Shown in pieces: positions 17,650 through 27,547 of a stretch of 64,000 nucleotides of DNA; the first letter of the stretch is position 1, and each line of letters opens with the position of its first letter. The notes beneath the pieces are model-generated. The model was not told the DNA's origin, ran no database searches, and worked only from the letters and a program-made list of their open reading frames with translations. A program made the position numbers and the translations under genes. Source of the DNA: Labrenzia sp. PHM005 (lineage in GTDB: Bacteria; Pseudomonadota; Alphaproteobacteria; Rhizobiales; Stappiaceae); assembly GCF_006517275.1 (NCBI RefSeq), contig NZ_CP041191.1, forward strand, positions 62,001 to 126,000, given 5' to 3'.

Positions 17650-18810
17650 TTATGAGAAATAACTGGTTAGAAACCGCCGATAGATTGCCGCCAGGCGGTC
17701 AAGATCGTCCACCGCGACACATTCATCAACCTTGTGCATCGTCTGTCCAACAAGGCCAAACTCGACGACAGGACAATAGTTCTTGATGAAACGGGCATCC
17801 GACGTACCGCCTCCGGTGGAGAGCTCCGGCGTCCGGCCGGTTTCTTCTCGGATCGCATCACTTAAGGCCGCGATCAGCGTCTCGTCCTTTGTCAGGAAAG
17901 ACTCGCTCGCATCACGCTTGAACGTAAGATCCATTTGAAGACCGCCGAGGTCGACAGCTTCCAGTGTCTCGGTAATCTTGGCCTTCAGACTGTCCAGCGT
18001 CCAAGTGTCATTGTAGCGAATGTTGAAACGGCACTCTGCGCGGGCAGGGATAACGTTGAAGGCCGGATTGCCGACATCAACTGTAACGATCTCTAGGTTG
18101 GACGGCTGGAAACGCTCATTGCCGTCATCCAGTTTTAATCCGTTCAGAGCCGTCATCAAGCGGGTTAAGCCCGGGATCGGATTGTCTGCCAGATGCGGAT
18201 AGGCAGCGTGCCCCTGGACGCCGGTTACCGTCACGATCCCCGAGAGCGAGCCGCGGCGGCCGACTTTAATGGCATCACCAAGAATGTTTGGATTGGTTGG
18301 CTCGCCGACAATGCAAGCGTCAAACTTATGTCCCTGCGCTTCGGCCCATTCAAGCAGCTTAACTGTACCATTGACCGCCGGTCCTTCTTCATCGCCGGTG
18401 ATCAGGAAGGATATGGTTCCGCCAAAACCTGGTCCTTGCGCTTTTACGAAGTCCAGAGCGGCTGCCGCAAAAGACGCTATACCGCCTTTCATATCGACTG
18501 CACCGCGGCCGAATAGCACCCCCTCCTCTATCGCACCTTCAAAGGGACCGTGTCGCCAATCGGCGTCCGCGCCAGCGGGGACAACATCGGTATGGCCTGC
18601 AAAAACAAAATGCGGCGCACCGGATCCAATGGACGCAAACAGGTTTTCAACGTCCGGCGTATCCTCATCCCGGAATGTCACCCGGTCTACCCGAAATCCG
18701 GCATTCTTCAAAAGGCTTTCAAGCTCTGTCAAAGCGCCGCCTTCCAAAGGTGTGACAGACGGGCACCGGATCAAATCACGGGCGATGGCAGAGGCAGGAG
18801 ACAAGGACAT
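17650..18810 (-). CDS. dapE: Succinyl-diaminopimelate desuccinylase
   Basis: 386 residues from the ATG at 18810 (MSLSPASAIARDLIRCPSVTP). A longer frame up to 18921 would run into the DUF805 gene and is not conserved-looking. M20 metallopeptidase signatures: FAGHTDVVPAG (metal His and Asp region), GRGAVDMKGGIA and TGDEEGPAVNGT (catalytic Glu pair), STGGGTSDARF and EFGLVGQTMHKVDE near the C-terminus. It removes succinate from N-succinyl-LL-DAP with two zinc ions. The gene follows a DUF805 membrane protein gene on the same strand. Confidence 0.96.
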   Translation of the reverse strand: MSLSPASAIARDLIRCPSVTPLEGGALTELESLLKNAGFRVDRVTFRDEDTPDVENLFASIGSGAPHFVFAGHTDVVPAGADADWRHGPFEGAIEEGVLFGRGAVDMKGGIASFAAAALDFVKAQGPGFGGTISFLITGDEEGPAVNGTVKLLEWAEAQGHKFDACIVGEPTNPNILGDAIKVGRRGSLSGIVTVTGVQGHAAYPHLADNPIPGLTRLMTALNGLKLDDGNERFQPSNLEIVTVDVGNPAFNVIPARAECRFNIRYNDTWTLDSLKAKITETLEAVDLGGLQMDLTFKRDASESFLTKDETLIAALSDAIREETGRTPELSTGGGTSDARFIKNYCPVVEFGLVGQTMHKVDECVAVDDLDRLAAIYRRFLTSYFS

Positions 18811-18853
18811 AAGAGGGGGACTTCGTTCGACTTGGGATTGCGTTTCAGGAAGG

Positions 18854-19276
18854 TCAGCTTTTGCGCCAGTAGCTGTTTGGCAATGGACCGTGCCGATTGG
18901 GTTCAGCTTGGCTGGGCACAAAGCCGACGATGAGGACCATGAGGATATTCAACCCGGGGACAAAAATCAGCAAGGCAAAAAAGCCGCTGAAACCCATATC
19001 CTGAAGACGCTTAATCACCAGCGCCAATTCAAACCACTGCAAAATGAAGAACAGGAACGGGAAAAGAGGGTTGGATTCCATAAACTGCGAAATTGCGATG
19101 GTTTCATCGACAAATTCGATTTCTGCCGATCCCCACCACATGTTCACGGAGATTGCAATTACGGTCCAGACAAGAGCAAAACAAAGCCAATAGGGTTCAC
19201 GCCCCATTCGCCCGATCGGACTGAGCAGGGCCCAAATTGGACCGGGGGCAATGTTGGCGCCGCGAGCGTTGGTCAT
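18854..19276 (-). CDS. DUF805 inner-membrane protein
   Basis: 140 residues from the ATG at 19276; a GTG at 19285 is also in frame. DUF805 features: the early GRMGREPYWLCF motif (aromatic Arg/Glu motif at the first helix), a second helix, then VIKRLQDMGFSGFFALLIFVPGLNILMVLIVGF, which carries the typical KRLxDxG motif. Members are small inner-membrane proteins of unknown function. It sits upstream of dapE on the same strand with a 43-bp gap. Confidence 0.88.
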   Translation of the reverse strand: MTNARGANIAPGPIWALLSPIGRMGREPYWLCFALVWTVIAISVNMWWGSAEIEFVDETIAISQFMESNPLFPFLFFILQWFELALVIKRLQDMGFSGFFALLIFVPGLNILMVLIVGFVPSQAEPNRHGPLPNSYWRKS

Positions 19277-19489
19277 AGGTTCCACTTGTAAATGAAAGTT
19301 CTGAAAAGGAGTTAGTCGCTTAAGAGATTGGGATCAAGCGCTGTTCACCAGGAAAACGCACGCCGGTACGCCCTCTGGCTTTTCTGACAATATCGCGCCA
19401 TTAATACCCCAACGTAATTTTATTGCTGATTTCGCGGTTCGTGCAAATCACGCCAACATTTTCTGGAATCGAATTCTGAGAGGGCATCC

Positions 19490-21727
19490 ATGATCCGTGC
19501 TTCAAGTAATAGAGACCTCATCTGTGTGCTTCTCTCGACTTTCCTTCTGCTCTTCCCATTGATATCCGCCACGCAAGCCCAGGAAACCGCTTCTGCTCTC
19601 CCTCCGGCACTCCAACAAGAAGCGATGGAAAAACTTGCTTCCGACCTTGATCCTCAACAGGTCGGCGCCTTGGCTGATTTGGTGACGCTGCTACAACAAG
19701 GGGCGGATGCCAAAAAGACTGCTGGAGCACTTTCCGGCGGAGGACCCGATCTGTTGGAGCGCTTGCAATCCGGCCTGAATGCTTTCGGTGCTATGGTTGT
19801 CAGCAATTTTCAAAGTCTACCTGCCCTTGCAACAGGGATCATTGGTGGCATCGGCGCCTTGTTTGCTGGGGATATTGCAGGACCGGTCCACATACTTTTT
19901 GGCGCAATTGGCCTGCTGCTCGTTGCCGGGTTTGGCGCAGAATTCCTTTTCAACCGTATTGTGGCCTCGCGAAGAGAGACAATTCAATCGTTAAAACCAA
20001 CGTCTCTTTATGAAACTGTCAAAATCGTTTCGAGCCGGGCAGGCCTCGATCTTGGCGGCCTCATCATCTTTGCCCTTATCGTTCTCATCGTTGCGAGAGT
20101 AGCCGTCTTCGACCCGGTCATGCGGTCTTATGCCCTTCAAGCCGTTTTCTGGATCGTACTGCTGCCGCGTGCTGTCGCAGCCCTGTTGCGCTTTGCGCTT
20201 GCCCCGCATCGAAGTGAACTTCGGCTGGTGACCGCCAATGATGCGACGGCCAAATCTCTCTACCGCAGTTTTACAACTCTTTTCGCCTTTGTTGGCGTTG
20301 CCTTTTTCCTACGCAATGTGATGCAAGGAGCTGGCGCTGATGTCGGAGAGACCTACCGCTTTTTTGTCGGTTTTGGCGTCAATGCCTGGATTATCGCAAT
20401 CATTTGGCAAGCCCGGCATGGATTAACCAGCATCATTCTGGGCGATGATGATGATCCGACCAGCGGGCTGGAACGCATGGCACAGTTCTGGCCCTACTTT
20501 TCCATGGCCTTCATTGCCTTCAACTGGCTTTTGATTCAGGTGACCTCCAGCATTGGTATCGATTCACTGACGGCTGGCCGCTCGCTTGCGGTCATCGCTT
20601 TGGTGGTCTTTGCGCCGTTTCTCGACACCATGGTGCGCGGGATCGTGTCGCACATTGTTCCGCCAATGCAAGGCGAAGGCCCCGTCGCGGAAGCAGCCCA
20701 TTTGCAGACCCGATATAGCTATGTGCGGATTGCCCGTGTGGCATTGCTCGCATTTCTCATCCTTACCGTAGGCCGCATCTACGGGCTGAACCTGTTGGCC
20801 CTTGGAGGTGACGGGGGATCCGGTGTTGCCCGCAACAGCGTCATATTTCTTCTCATCCTCGCAGCTGGATATCTGGCCTGGGAAATTACAAACCTTTGGG
20901 TTAGTCAGCAGCTGGCGAAAGATTCGCCTCCACAGGAAACACAGGACGAAGAATCGGAAATGGGCGGAGCCGGCAAATCCCGCTTGGCGACGATTCTGCC
21001 TCTAGTCCGGATCGTTCTACAGGTCACCATAGTTACCCTCACCGTGCTGCTAGGCTTGAGCCAACTTGGGGTCAACATCACCCCGCTGATTGCCGGCGCC
21101 AGCATTGTAGGCTTGGCAATTGGCTTTGGTGCGCAAACGCTTGTGAGCGATGTCGTCGCTGGCATTTTCTTCCTGATGGACGATGCCTTCCGCATGGGCG
21201 AATTCATCAACACTGGCGGTGCTCAAGGCACGATTGAAAAAATCTCGATCCGGTCGATGCAGCTGCGCGGCACCAAAGGTGCCGTCCATGTCGTGCCTTA
21301 TGGTCAGATTTCCAATCTCACCAACCTGTCGCGCGACTGGGTGATCATGAAGCTGAAGTTCACCATCCCCTTCGACACTGATCAGGAGAAGGTCCGAAAG
21401 ATCTTCAAGAAAATCGGCCAGGAGATCATGGAGATGGACGAATATAAGGACGACCTTCTCGCCCCGTTCAAAGGCCAGGGTGTTGCCGATGTCGACGATG
21501 TTGGCATCGTGGTCCGCGGAAAGTTTACCACAAAACCAGGCAAGCAGTTTGGTGTCCGTAGAGAGATCTACAAACGGGTCCAAAAGGCGTTTGAAGAAAA
21601 CGGCATTCAATTTGCGCGGAAAGAAGTCCGTGTCCAGCTTCCGGAGACTGCCAAATTGGACGAGCCACAGAAGGAGGCAATTGCAGCGGCCGCTGCTGAG
21701 GCTGCTACTCCGAAACCGGCTGTTTGA
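19490..21727 (+). CDS. Large MscS-family mechanosensitive channel
   Basis: 745 residues. An N-terminal signal peptide (LLSTFLLLFPLISATQA) is followed by a periplasmic stretch of about 80 residues and roughly ten membrane helices. The MscS core lies near 520-640: GLSQLGVNITPLIAGASIVGLAIGFGAQTLVSDVVAGIFFLMDD (pore helix TM3 with Gly/Ala spacing) then the beta domain with GTIEKISIRSMQLRG and VVPYGQISNLTN. The C-terminus is Ala/Pro-rich. The size and extra helices resemble the YbdG/YnaI or MscM-like class rather than minimal MscS. It should open under membrane tension to release solutes. Confidence 0.93.
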   Translation: MIRASSNRDLICVLLSTFLLLFPLISATQAQETASALPPALQQEAMEKLASDLDPQQVGALADLVTLLQQGADAKKTAGALSGGGPDLLERLQSGLNAFGAMVVSNFQSLPALATGIIGGIGALFAGDIAGPVHILFGAIGLLLVAGFGAEFLFNRIVASRRETIQSLKPTSLYETVKIVSSRAGLDLGGLIIFALIVLIVARVAVFDPVMRSYALQAVFWIVLLPRAVAALLRFALAPHRSELRLVTANDATAKSLYRSFTTLFAFVGVAFFLRNVMQGAGADVGETYRFFVGFGVNAWIIAIIWQARHGLTSIILGDDDDPTSGLERMAQFWPYFSMAFIAFNWLLIQVTSSIGIDSLTAGRSLAVIALVVFAPFLDTMVRGIVSHIVPPMQGEGPVAEAAHLQTRYSYVRIARVALLAFLILTVGRIYGLNLLALGGDGGSGVARNSVIFLLILAAGYLAWEITNLWVSQQLAKDSPPQETQDEESEMGGAGKSRLATILPLVRIVLQVTIVTLTVLLGLSQLGVNITPLIAGASIVGLAIGFGAQTLVSDVVAGIFFLMDDAFRMGEFINTGGAQGTIEKISIRSMQLRGTKGAVHVVPYGQISNLTNLSRDWVIMKLKFTIPFDTDQEKVRKIFKKIGQEIMEMDEYKDDLLAPFKGQGVADVDDVGIVVRGKFTTKPGKQFGVRREIYKRVQKAFEENGIQFARKEVRVQLPETAKLDEPQKEAIAAAAAEAATPKPAV

Positions 21728-21834
21728 CTGTTTTGAAAAAATACGCCCTTCTGCGCATTGGCGGCAGCACACCTGCAGGCTTATCATCTCCGCACAAGAG
21801 GAAATGAATTAAGCTTTTGGGAGGAAGCGGCCAT

Positions 21835-22644
21835 ATGAATGATCAGGAGACGCTGAATGCGGGTGTGCGGCCGATGCCGCAGATCAACAAGATTACCGTA
21901 AATGACGTCATTGATGCCCTTGCCGCCGGATTAAACGATTTTCGGGCAGCTCCGGTCTACGGTTTGGCTATCGGAGCCTTTTTTGCTGTCGGCGGCCTGT
22001 TCGTTATTCTCAGTGCTGCCGCACTTAATTTGAGCTACTTGTCATACCCAGCCGCAGCTGGTTTCGTTTTGATCGGCCCATTTGCCGCAGTCGGCCTTTA
22101 TGAAGTCAGCCGGCGCCTGAAGACCGGTGAAGAGCTGTCCTGGTCGAAAGTTCTCGGCGCCATGTGGGCGCAAAAGGGCCGTGAACTCTCCTGGATGGCC
22201 TTCGTTGTCCTGTTCATCCAGATCATGTGGATGTATCAGGTCCGTTTGCTTTTGGCGCTGTTCTTGGGCTTCCGCTCATTTGCCTCGTTCGAGGAATTTC
22301 TGAACGCCGTTATTGGCAGCCCCGAAGGCTTGATGTTTCTCGCAGTTGGTCACGTCGTCGGTGCGGTCTTATCGCTGATCTTGTTCTCTCTGACGGTCAT
22401 TTCCTTTCCAATGCTTTTGGAAGAAGACCGGGATTTCATCACAGCGATGATTTCCAGCGTCCGGGCCGTTGCGACATCCCCAGTACCAATGATCGGCTGG
22501 GCATTTGTGGTCACTGCTGTTTTGATTGTTTCAATGGCGCCCGCCTTTATCGGGCTGATCATCACATTGCCAATCCTCGGGCATACGACTTGGCATCTCT
22601 ACAAGAAATGCGTGACAATTCCTGAAGAACCCGGCAGCGCTTAA
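21835..22644 (+). CDS. DUF2189 membrane protein
   Basis: 269 residues from the ATG at 21835, which has GGGAGG 12 bp upstream; an in-frame TTG at 21817 would overlap that Shine-Dalgarno sequence. The protein has an N-terminal cytoplasmic stretch (MPQINKITVNDVIDALAAGLNDF) and about six helices with the DUF2189 pattern (AAPVYGLAIGAFFAVGG, GFVLIGPFAAVGLYEVSRRL, and a last helix near HTTWHLYKKCV). DUF2189 proteins are integral inner-membrane proteins with no firm function. It ends overlapping the 3' end of truA by 4 bp (convergent genes). Confidence 0.85.
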   Translation: MNDQETLNAGVRPMPQINKITVNDVIDALAAGLNDFRAAPVYGLAIGAFFAVGGLFVILSAAALNLSYLSYPAAAGFVLIGPFAAVGLYEVSRRLKTGEELSWSKVLGAMWAQKGRELSWMAFVVLFIQIMWMYQVRLLLALFLGFRSFASFEEFLNAVIGSPEGLMFLAVGHVVGAVLSLILFSLTVISFPMLLEEDRDFITAMISSVRAVATSPVPMIGWAFVVTAVLIVSMAPAFIGLIITLPILGHTTWHLYKKCVTIPEEPGSA

Positions 22645-23480
22645 GCGCTGCTGCTTCCGGCTGTTTCTTTATCAGCCGCAGCCTCCATTGCGGCCTTGCG
22701 CACCTGCCACTCGGCAAGTGCTTCAATATCCACCTGGGCCGGCCGGTAATCGACGCGGGTGAGATAAAGGCCATCGGCGGGGGCAACCGGGCCACACGCC
22801 TTGCGGTCCTTCGCTTGCAAGGCCTTTGTGATGTCCCCTGGTCCCCATCGGCCTTCGCCGATCAGTCGCAACGTCCCGACCATGGACCGGACCTGATTGT
22901 GCAGAAAGGACCGGCTGGAACACTCGGCAATGACGAATTCCCCATCCCGATAAACCGAAAAGTGCTCCAGTGTTTTTTCCGGGCTTTTCGCCTGGCAGCG
23001 GGAATGCCGGAAGGTGGTGAAGTCGTGATGGCCGACGAACTCCTGAGCAGCCGCATGCATCGCATCAGCATCCAGCTCGTGTTTGACATGCCAAGCAAGT
23101 CCCAGCTGATGGGTCAGCGGTGGTAAGCGATTGTGAATACGGTACCGGTACGCCCGACGGATCGCGGAAAAACGGGCATCGAACCCTTCATGCATTTCCT
23201 CGCAATCCAGAATGACAACCGGATCTGGCTGGCAATGAAAATTCATCGCCCCCATGATGGTTTTAACTGGCCAAGTCTTTGACAGATCAGCATGGCACAC
23301 TTGGCCTGTTGCATGTACGCCGGTGTCCGTCCGCCCTGCCCCGCCAATCGTGACATCTTCTCCTGAAAAGGCTTTGATCGCTCCCTCAATCACCGCCTGA
23401 ACAGAAGGGGCATTTGCCTGGCGCTGCCAGCCGGAAAAGGGCCGGCCATCATATTCCACCGTCAGTTTGTATCGCGGCAT
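22641..23480 (-). CDS. truA: tRNA pseudouridine(38-40) synthase
   Basis: 279 residues. TruA signatures: VEYDGRPFSGWQRQ at the N-terminus, GRTDTGVHATGQVCH with the catalytic Asp in the RTD motif, and SFLHNQVRSMVGTL in the C-terminal half. It converts uridines 38-40 of the tRNA anticodon stem. It is the last gene of a minus-strand group (def, marC, fmt, GNAT, truA); only 9 bp separate it from the GNAT gene. Confidence 0.97.
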   Translation of the reverse strand: MPRYKLTVEYDGRPFSGWQRQANAPSVQAVIEGAIKAFSGEDVTIGGAGRTDTGVHATGQVCHADLSKTWPVKTIMGAMNFHCQPDPVVILDCEEMHEGFDARFSAIRRAYRYRIHNRLPPLTHQLGLAWHVKHELDADAMHAAAQEFVGHHDFTTFRHSRCQAKSPEKTLEHFSVYRDGEFVIAECSSRSFLHNQVRSMVGTLRLIGEGRWGPGDITKALQAKDRKACGPVAPADGLYLTRVDYRPAQVDIEALAEWQVRKAAMEAAADKETAGSSSA

Positions 23481-23489
23481 GTTCTTGTC

Positions 23490-24029
23490 TTATTCGAATT
23501 CTTCAAACGGCGTGGCAAACGCCACCTCGATCGGCAGATTTTTGGTTCCAGCTTCGGTCAACGCCAGCGCCATAAATGCACCACCGGCATAGGGACCGTG
23601 GATCTTCTTTGCCAATTCGGGATCAAAACCGAACCGCGGAAAATATGCCGGAGGTCCGAGAACCAGAACGAGGTCTTCCTCCAGTTCTGAAAGGCTTTTC
23701 AAGGAAGACCGGATTAGGCGATCTCCAACACCTTGGCGCTGGACATTTGGCAAGACAGAAACCGGAGAAAGGCATGCGACTTGAATTGCTTGACCCGGCC
23801 CAATTGCGGCATTGGTGACCCGGCTGTAGGCAACGTGACCGACAATCGCGCCGTTCTCATCAACAGCCACCTGTTCCAGGACCAAAGCGCCGCAATGGCG
23901 CAGCTTGTGGACCAGCCTTGCTTCCATGTCAGATGGATAGACTGCCAGCAGCAATTCGCGCACGATTGCTTCATCCGCGGGCTCCAGATCCCGTACGACC
24001 AAGTCAGATCCTGTCATCAGTTCGCTCAT
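23490..24029 (-). CDS. GNAT-family N-acetyltransferase
   Basis: 179 residues from the ATG at 24029, chosen because AGGAG lies 9 bases upstream and because it clears the end of fmt at 24049. The GNAT core includes GHVAYSRVT, VSVLPNVQRQGVGDRLIRSSLK (acetyl-CoA binding Q-x-x-G-x-G) and VLGPPAYFPRFGF. The latter two match the YhbS-like branch (COG3153), whose substrates are unknown. It lies between fmt and truA, probably in one transcript, a context seen with tRNA-modification genes but not proof of a tRNA role. Confidence 0.9.
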   Translation of the reverse strand: MSELMTGSDLVVRDLEPADEAIVRELLLAVYPSDMEARLVHKLRHCGALVLEQVAVDENGAIVGHVAYSRVTNAAIGPGQAIQVACLSPVSVLPNVQRQGVGDRLIRSSLKSLSELEEDLVLVLGPPAYFPRFGFDPELAKKIHGPYAGGAFMALALTEAGTKNLPIEVAFATPFEEFE

Positions 24030-24048
24030 GATACGCTCCTGGCGCATG

Positions 24049-24987
24049 TTAACTGACGGACGCGCCAACAGTAAGGGCAGCTCCGCGCAGGAAATCGGCT
24101 CCACTCATCGGCTTTTTGCCGGCACGTTGGACCTGTTCCAACCGCACAGCACCCGAACCGCATGCAATGACCGGGGCATCGTCTACAGCCAGAACGGTTC
24201 CGGCAGCACCATTTCCGTCTGCAAGACTGCTGCGTAGGATTTTGACCCGCTCAGTCTTTCCGCCCAGCGACATCTCGCACCAAGCACCAGGAAACGGCGA
24301 CAGGCCGCGAATATGATTGTGCACGTCTTCTGAAGACAATGACCAGTCGATTTGCGTTTCTTGTTTGGAAAGTTTGGCCGCGTAGGTCACACCGTCTTCA
24401 GCTTGCACCTGTTCGCCCAGCGCACCACGGGACAAAGCAGCCAGGGCACGCACCATCAAGTCTCCACCGAGGCTTGACAGCTGGTCGTGCAGTTCGCCCG
24501 CGGTCATGTTCGGGCCAATCGCAACTGTTTCCGACATGCAGACGGGACCAGTGTCGAGCCCCTCTTCCATATGCATGATTTGAACCGCGGTTTCCGTATC
24601 GCCTGCCATAATGGCCCGATTGATCGGTGCAGCTCCCCGCCAGCGCGGCAAGATCGAGGCATGCAGGTTCAGGCAGCCCTGTTCTGGCGCATCCAGAATC
24701 GCCTTCGGCAGCAAAAGGCCATAGGCGACCACAACGGCAACATCCGCATTCAGCTCGTCAAATTGCGCTTGCTCTTCCGGATCTTTCAAGCTGGTGGGCG
24801 TAAAGACTGGGATCCCGAAGGATTCAGCGGCCTCATGCACCGGGGACTTTTTCAGGTCCATTCCACGGCCGGCCGGACGTGGCGGCTGGGAATAGCAGGC
24901 AACAACATCATGGCCCTGGCCAACGATTTCCATCAGGGTCGGCACGGAAAAATCAGGCGTGCCCATAAAAACAACACGGAGGGACAT
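24049..24987 (-). CDS. fmt: Methionyl-tRNA formyltransferase
   Basis: 312 residues. Signatures: [12 protein letters not shown] at the N-terminus, [25 protein letters not shown] (catalytic region; His and Arg of the formyl-transferase fold) and the C-terminal OB-like domain with [15 protein letters not shown]. It formylates initiator Met-tRNA using 10-formyl-tetrahydrofolate. It usually partners def; here marC lies between the two, all on the same strand. Confidence 0.97.
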   Translation of the reverse strand: MSLRVVFMGTPDFSVPTLMEIVGQGHDVVACYSQPPRPAGRGMDLKKSPVHEAAESFGIPVFTPTSLKDPEEQAQFDELNADVAVVVAYGLLLPKAILDAPEQGCLNLHASILPRWRGAAPINRAIMAGDTETAVQIMHMEEGLDTGPVCMSETVAIGPNMTAGELHDQLSSLGGDLMVRALAALSRGALGEQVQAEDGVTYAAKLSKQETQIDWSLSSEDVHNHIRGLSPFPGAWCEMSLGGKTERVKILRSSLADGNGAAGTVLAVDDAPVIACGSGAVRLEQVQRAGKKPMSGADFLRGAALTVGASVS

Positions 24988-25033
24988 AGGCTTCCTAGGC
25001 GAAGTGTGAGGGTCTACGTGCCTTATGGCGCGA

Positions 25034-25666
25034 TTAGGCCAGTCCAGGCAACAGGGCTTTGAGGCTACCGACTATCATTTCCATCGCAATTGCCGCCAAA
25101 ATCATGCCCATGAGCCGGCTCATCACGCTTGTCGCGGTCTGACCCAGAAAACGAGACAGCAGCGGTGCAGCGAAAAAAGTCGCGATCAGTACCCCAATCG
25201 CTGCCGCGATCGCGGCCACATAAGCGATCTCACTGGAAATCCCAGTCACCTCACCCCGATAGATGATCATCGTCGAAATCGACCCAGGGCCGAGCAGAAT
25301 TGGAACTGTTAGCGGATAGATCGCCGGATTATCCTGTGCCGCGTGGTGTTCTTTTTCCTGTTCGGTTCCATGATGCGCTTTGCTTTGCTCACCGGAAATC
25401 AGGTTCAAGGCGATCAGAAGGATCAGAAAACCGCCTGCAAGCCGGAATGCATCCAGGCTGATGCCGAACATGTTCAGGAGCGCATTTCCGGTCACTGCAA
25501 TAACCGCGGCGCCAACCGACAGGCTGATCAGAAGAGTAAAGGCTGTCTTGCGTTCAAAAGCCGGTCCGCGGTCGGCCGTCAGCGACAAAAACACTGGCAA
25601 GTTCGCGATCGGGTTCATAATCGCGAACAGCGCGGCAAAAAGCTTCAAGAACAATGCTTGATCCAT
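25034..25666 (-). CDS. MarC-family membrane protein
   Basis: 210 residues with about six helices. The MarC pattern is clear: [18 protein letters not shown] near the N-terminus, [17 protein letters not shown], a charged loop ([15 protein letters not shown]), [16 protein letters not shown] and a final [16 protein letters not shown]. MarC was once linked to multiple antibiotic resistance, but the function remains unknown. The gene separates fmt from def. Confidence 0.92.
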   Translation of the reverse strand: MDQALFLKLFAALFAIMNPIANLPVFLSLTADRGPAFERKTAFTLLISLSVGAAVIAVTGNALLNMFGISLDAFRLAGGFLILLIALNLISGEQSKAHHGTEQEKEHHAAQDNPAIYPLTVPILLGPGSISTMIIYRGEVTGISSEIAYVAAIAAAIGVLIATFFAAPLLSRFLGQTATSVMSRLMGMILAAIAMEMIVGSLKALLPGLA

Positions 25667-25699
25667 AATGTCCGTCTTTCCATCAGCCGGACACAGGTC

Positions 25700-26218
25700 T
25701 TATAACTTACCAGCCAGCTTTGCCTGTTTGGTGAATTTCTTGACAACGCGGTCGCGCTTCAATTTTGACAGATAGTCAATGAACAGCTTGCCATTGAGAT
25801 GGTCAAGCTCATGCTGAATGCAGGTCGCCAGCAAACCATCCGCCTTAATTTCCTGTTCCGCGCCCTCGCGGTTGAGAAACTTGACCGCCACTTCCGCTGG
25901 GCGTTCCACATCCTCATAGTAGTCAGGGATGGACAAACAGCCTTCCTGATAGACGGACAGGTCTTCACTCGACCAGACGATTTCCGGATTGATGAACACC
26001 ATCGGTTCTTTGGGTGCATCTTCCTTGGCAACATCCAAAACGAAAATGCGCTTCAATATGCCGACCTGGCTGGCAGCAAGGCCAATGCCCGGGGCGTCAT
26101 ACATGGTTTCCAGCATGTCATCGGCCAGGGCAACAGTTTCTGCATCCACCGTTTCAATCGGTGCGCACACTTCACGGAGAACCGGATCCGGAATCGTAAT
26201 AATCGAACGTTTTGTCAT
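25700..26218 (-). CDS. def: Peptide deformylase
   Basis: 172 residues from the ATG at 26218; an upstream frame to 26269 exceeds the normal length. All three deformylase motifs are present: [20 protein letters not shown] (metal Cys) and [14 protein letters not shown] (HExxH-type metal site). It removes the N-formyl group from nascent proteins. It is first in a minus-strand group with marC, fmt, a GNAT gene and truA; the divergent rmuC starts at 26344. Confidence 0.97.
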   Translation of the reverse strand: MTKRSIITIPDPVLREVCAPIETVDAETVALADDMLETMYDAPGIGLAASQVGILKRIFVLDVAKEDAPKEPMVFINPEIVWSSEDLSVYQEGCLSIPDYYEDVERPAEVAVKFLNREGAEQEIKADGLLATCIQHELDHLNGKLFIDYLSKLKRDRVVKKFTKQAKLAGKL

Positions 26219-26343
26219 GGGCCTGACATAGGCAATCCCAGCTTTCCGGTCAACGCGCAATTCCGACAAGTTCGGACCGAATCTTAGGCGGGGAAAGCAG
26301 CTTCTCCGCTGTTCTTTGCACCGAATCGTTCTATGTTTGTTTC

Positions 26344-27531
26344 ATGAATGAGATCCTGTTTGTGTTTAGTGGCCGGCCCGTCACGATTTTGGAAACCGCT
26401 GTTGCTGGCGGGCTGCTTTTGCTTGCACTTATTGTCTGGCTGGTGATGAAGACCATGCGGGAAATTCGCTGGCGGGCTGAAGCTGATTCTGCGGCTACCG
26501 AACGCATACACGAACTGGAAAGCCATCTCTCTCAGTTGCTGAAATCCCAAGGCGAAATGACCGGCCGGATGCAGACCATGGCAGAGGTGTTTGGGTCTCG
26601 GCAGTCGGACATGATGCGGGCGGTCAACGAGCGGCTCGACGGGATGGGCCACAAACTCGGCCTGTCTATGGCTGACACCAGCAAACGCACCCAAGACGGC
26701 CTCCGGCATCTACACGAACGGCTCGCCGTCATCGACCGGGCCCAAGCCACGATAACAGATCTTTCCGGGCAAGTGGGTCAGTTACAGGCGATCCTGTCGA
26801 ACAAACAGACCCGTGGGGCTTTCGGTCAGGGCCGCATGGAAGCGATCATTCAGGATCAGCTCGCACCAAGCGGCTATTCTTTCCAAGCGACGCTGTCGAA
26901 CAACAGCCGGCCGGATTGCTTGATCCATATGCCCAACGGTGCGCCGCCTTTGGCGATCGATGCGAAGTTTCCGCTTGAAGCGTTCAATCTCTTAAAGAAG
27001 GCGGAAACAGACGAGCAGCTCAAATATGCTCAAGCCCAGTTCCGCAAGGACTTTACCAAACACATACAGGACATCGGCGACAAATATCTGCTTCCTGGCG
27101 AGACCCAGGACACGGCCTTTCTATTCGTGCCATCAGAAAGCGTATTTGCCGAGCTGAATGAGCGTTTTGAAGATCTGATCCAGAAAGCACACCGGGCGCG
27201 CGTCGTGATCGTGTCGCCGTCCTTGCTGATGCTTTCTATTCAGGTGATCCAGGCGGTCTTGCGGGATGCCAAGATGCGGGAACAGGCGCATCTTATTCAG
27301 GCCGAAGTCGGCCACCTGATTGCCGATGTCAGCCGTCTCAATGACCGCGTCGGAAAGCTGCAGTCCCACTTTGCGCAGGCCAACAAGGATATCGATCAGA
27401 TCCTGATTTCTTCGGAAAAGATCGGCAAACGCAGCCGCAAAATCGAGGATCTGGAATTGGGCGAAGTGACGTCCGGGGGAGAGACTCAACAAAGCGATGC
27501 GCCGCAACTGGCTTTAACGCCTGACCGTTAA
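26344..27531 (+). CDS. rmuC: RmuC-family DNA recombination protein
   Basis: 395 residues. One N-terminal membrane helix (AVAGGLLLLALIVWLVM), then a coiled coil (about 45-150) and the RmuC nuclease-like domain: GRMEAIIQDQLAPSGYSFQATL, then PLAIDAKFPLEAFNLL and FLFVPSESVFAELNE. The family limits recombination at inverted repeats and is distantly related to restriction endonuclease folds (the DAKFP segment holds the likely metal-binding Asp-x-Lys). It diverges from def and is convergent with the NlpC/P60 gene. Confidence 0.93.
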   Translation: MNEILFVFSGRPVTILETAVAGGLLLLALIVWLVMKTMREIRWRAEADSAATERIHELESHLSQLLKSQGEMTGRMQTMAEVFGSRQSDMMRAVNERLDGMGHKLGLSMADTSKRTQDGLRHLHERLAVIDRAQATITDLSGQVGQLQAILSNKQTRGAFGQGRMEAIIQDQLAPSGYSFQATLSNNSRPDCLIHMPNGAPPLAIDAKFPLEAFNLLKKAETDEQLKYAQAQFRKDFTKHIQDIGDKYLLPGETQDTAFLFVPSESVFAELNERFEDLIQKAHRARVVIVSPSLLMLSIQVIQAVLRDAKMREQAHLIQAEVGHLIADVSRLNDRVGKLQSHFAQANKDIDQILISSEKIGKRSRKIEDLELGEVTSGGETQQSDAPQLALTPDR

Positions 27532-27547
27532 TCGGTGTTTGGAAAGA

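Noticed and set aside
18811..18921. N-terminal extension of dapE
   Set aside because: Overlaps the DUF805 gene and adds residues with no dapE similarity; the ATG at 18810 gives the usual length.
18269..19291. 340-residue plus-strand frame over dapE and the DUF805 gene
   Set aside because: Opposite-strand shadow; both minus-strand genes have clear family motifs.
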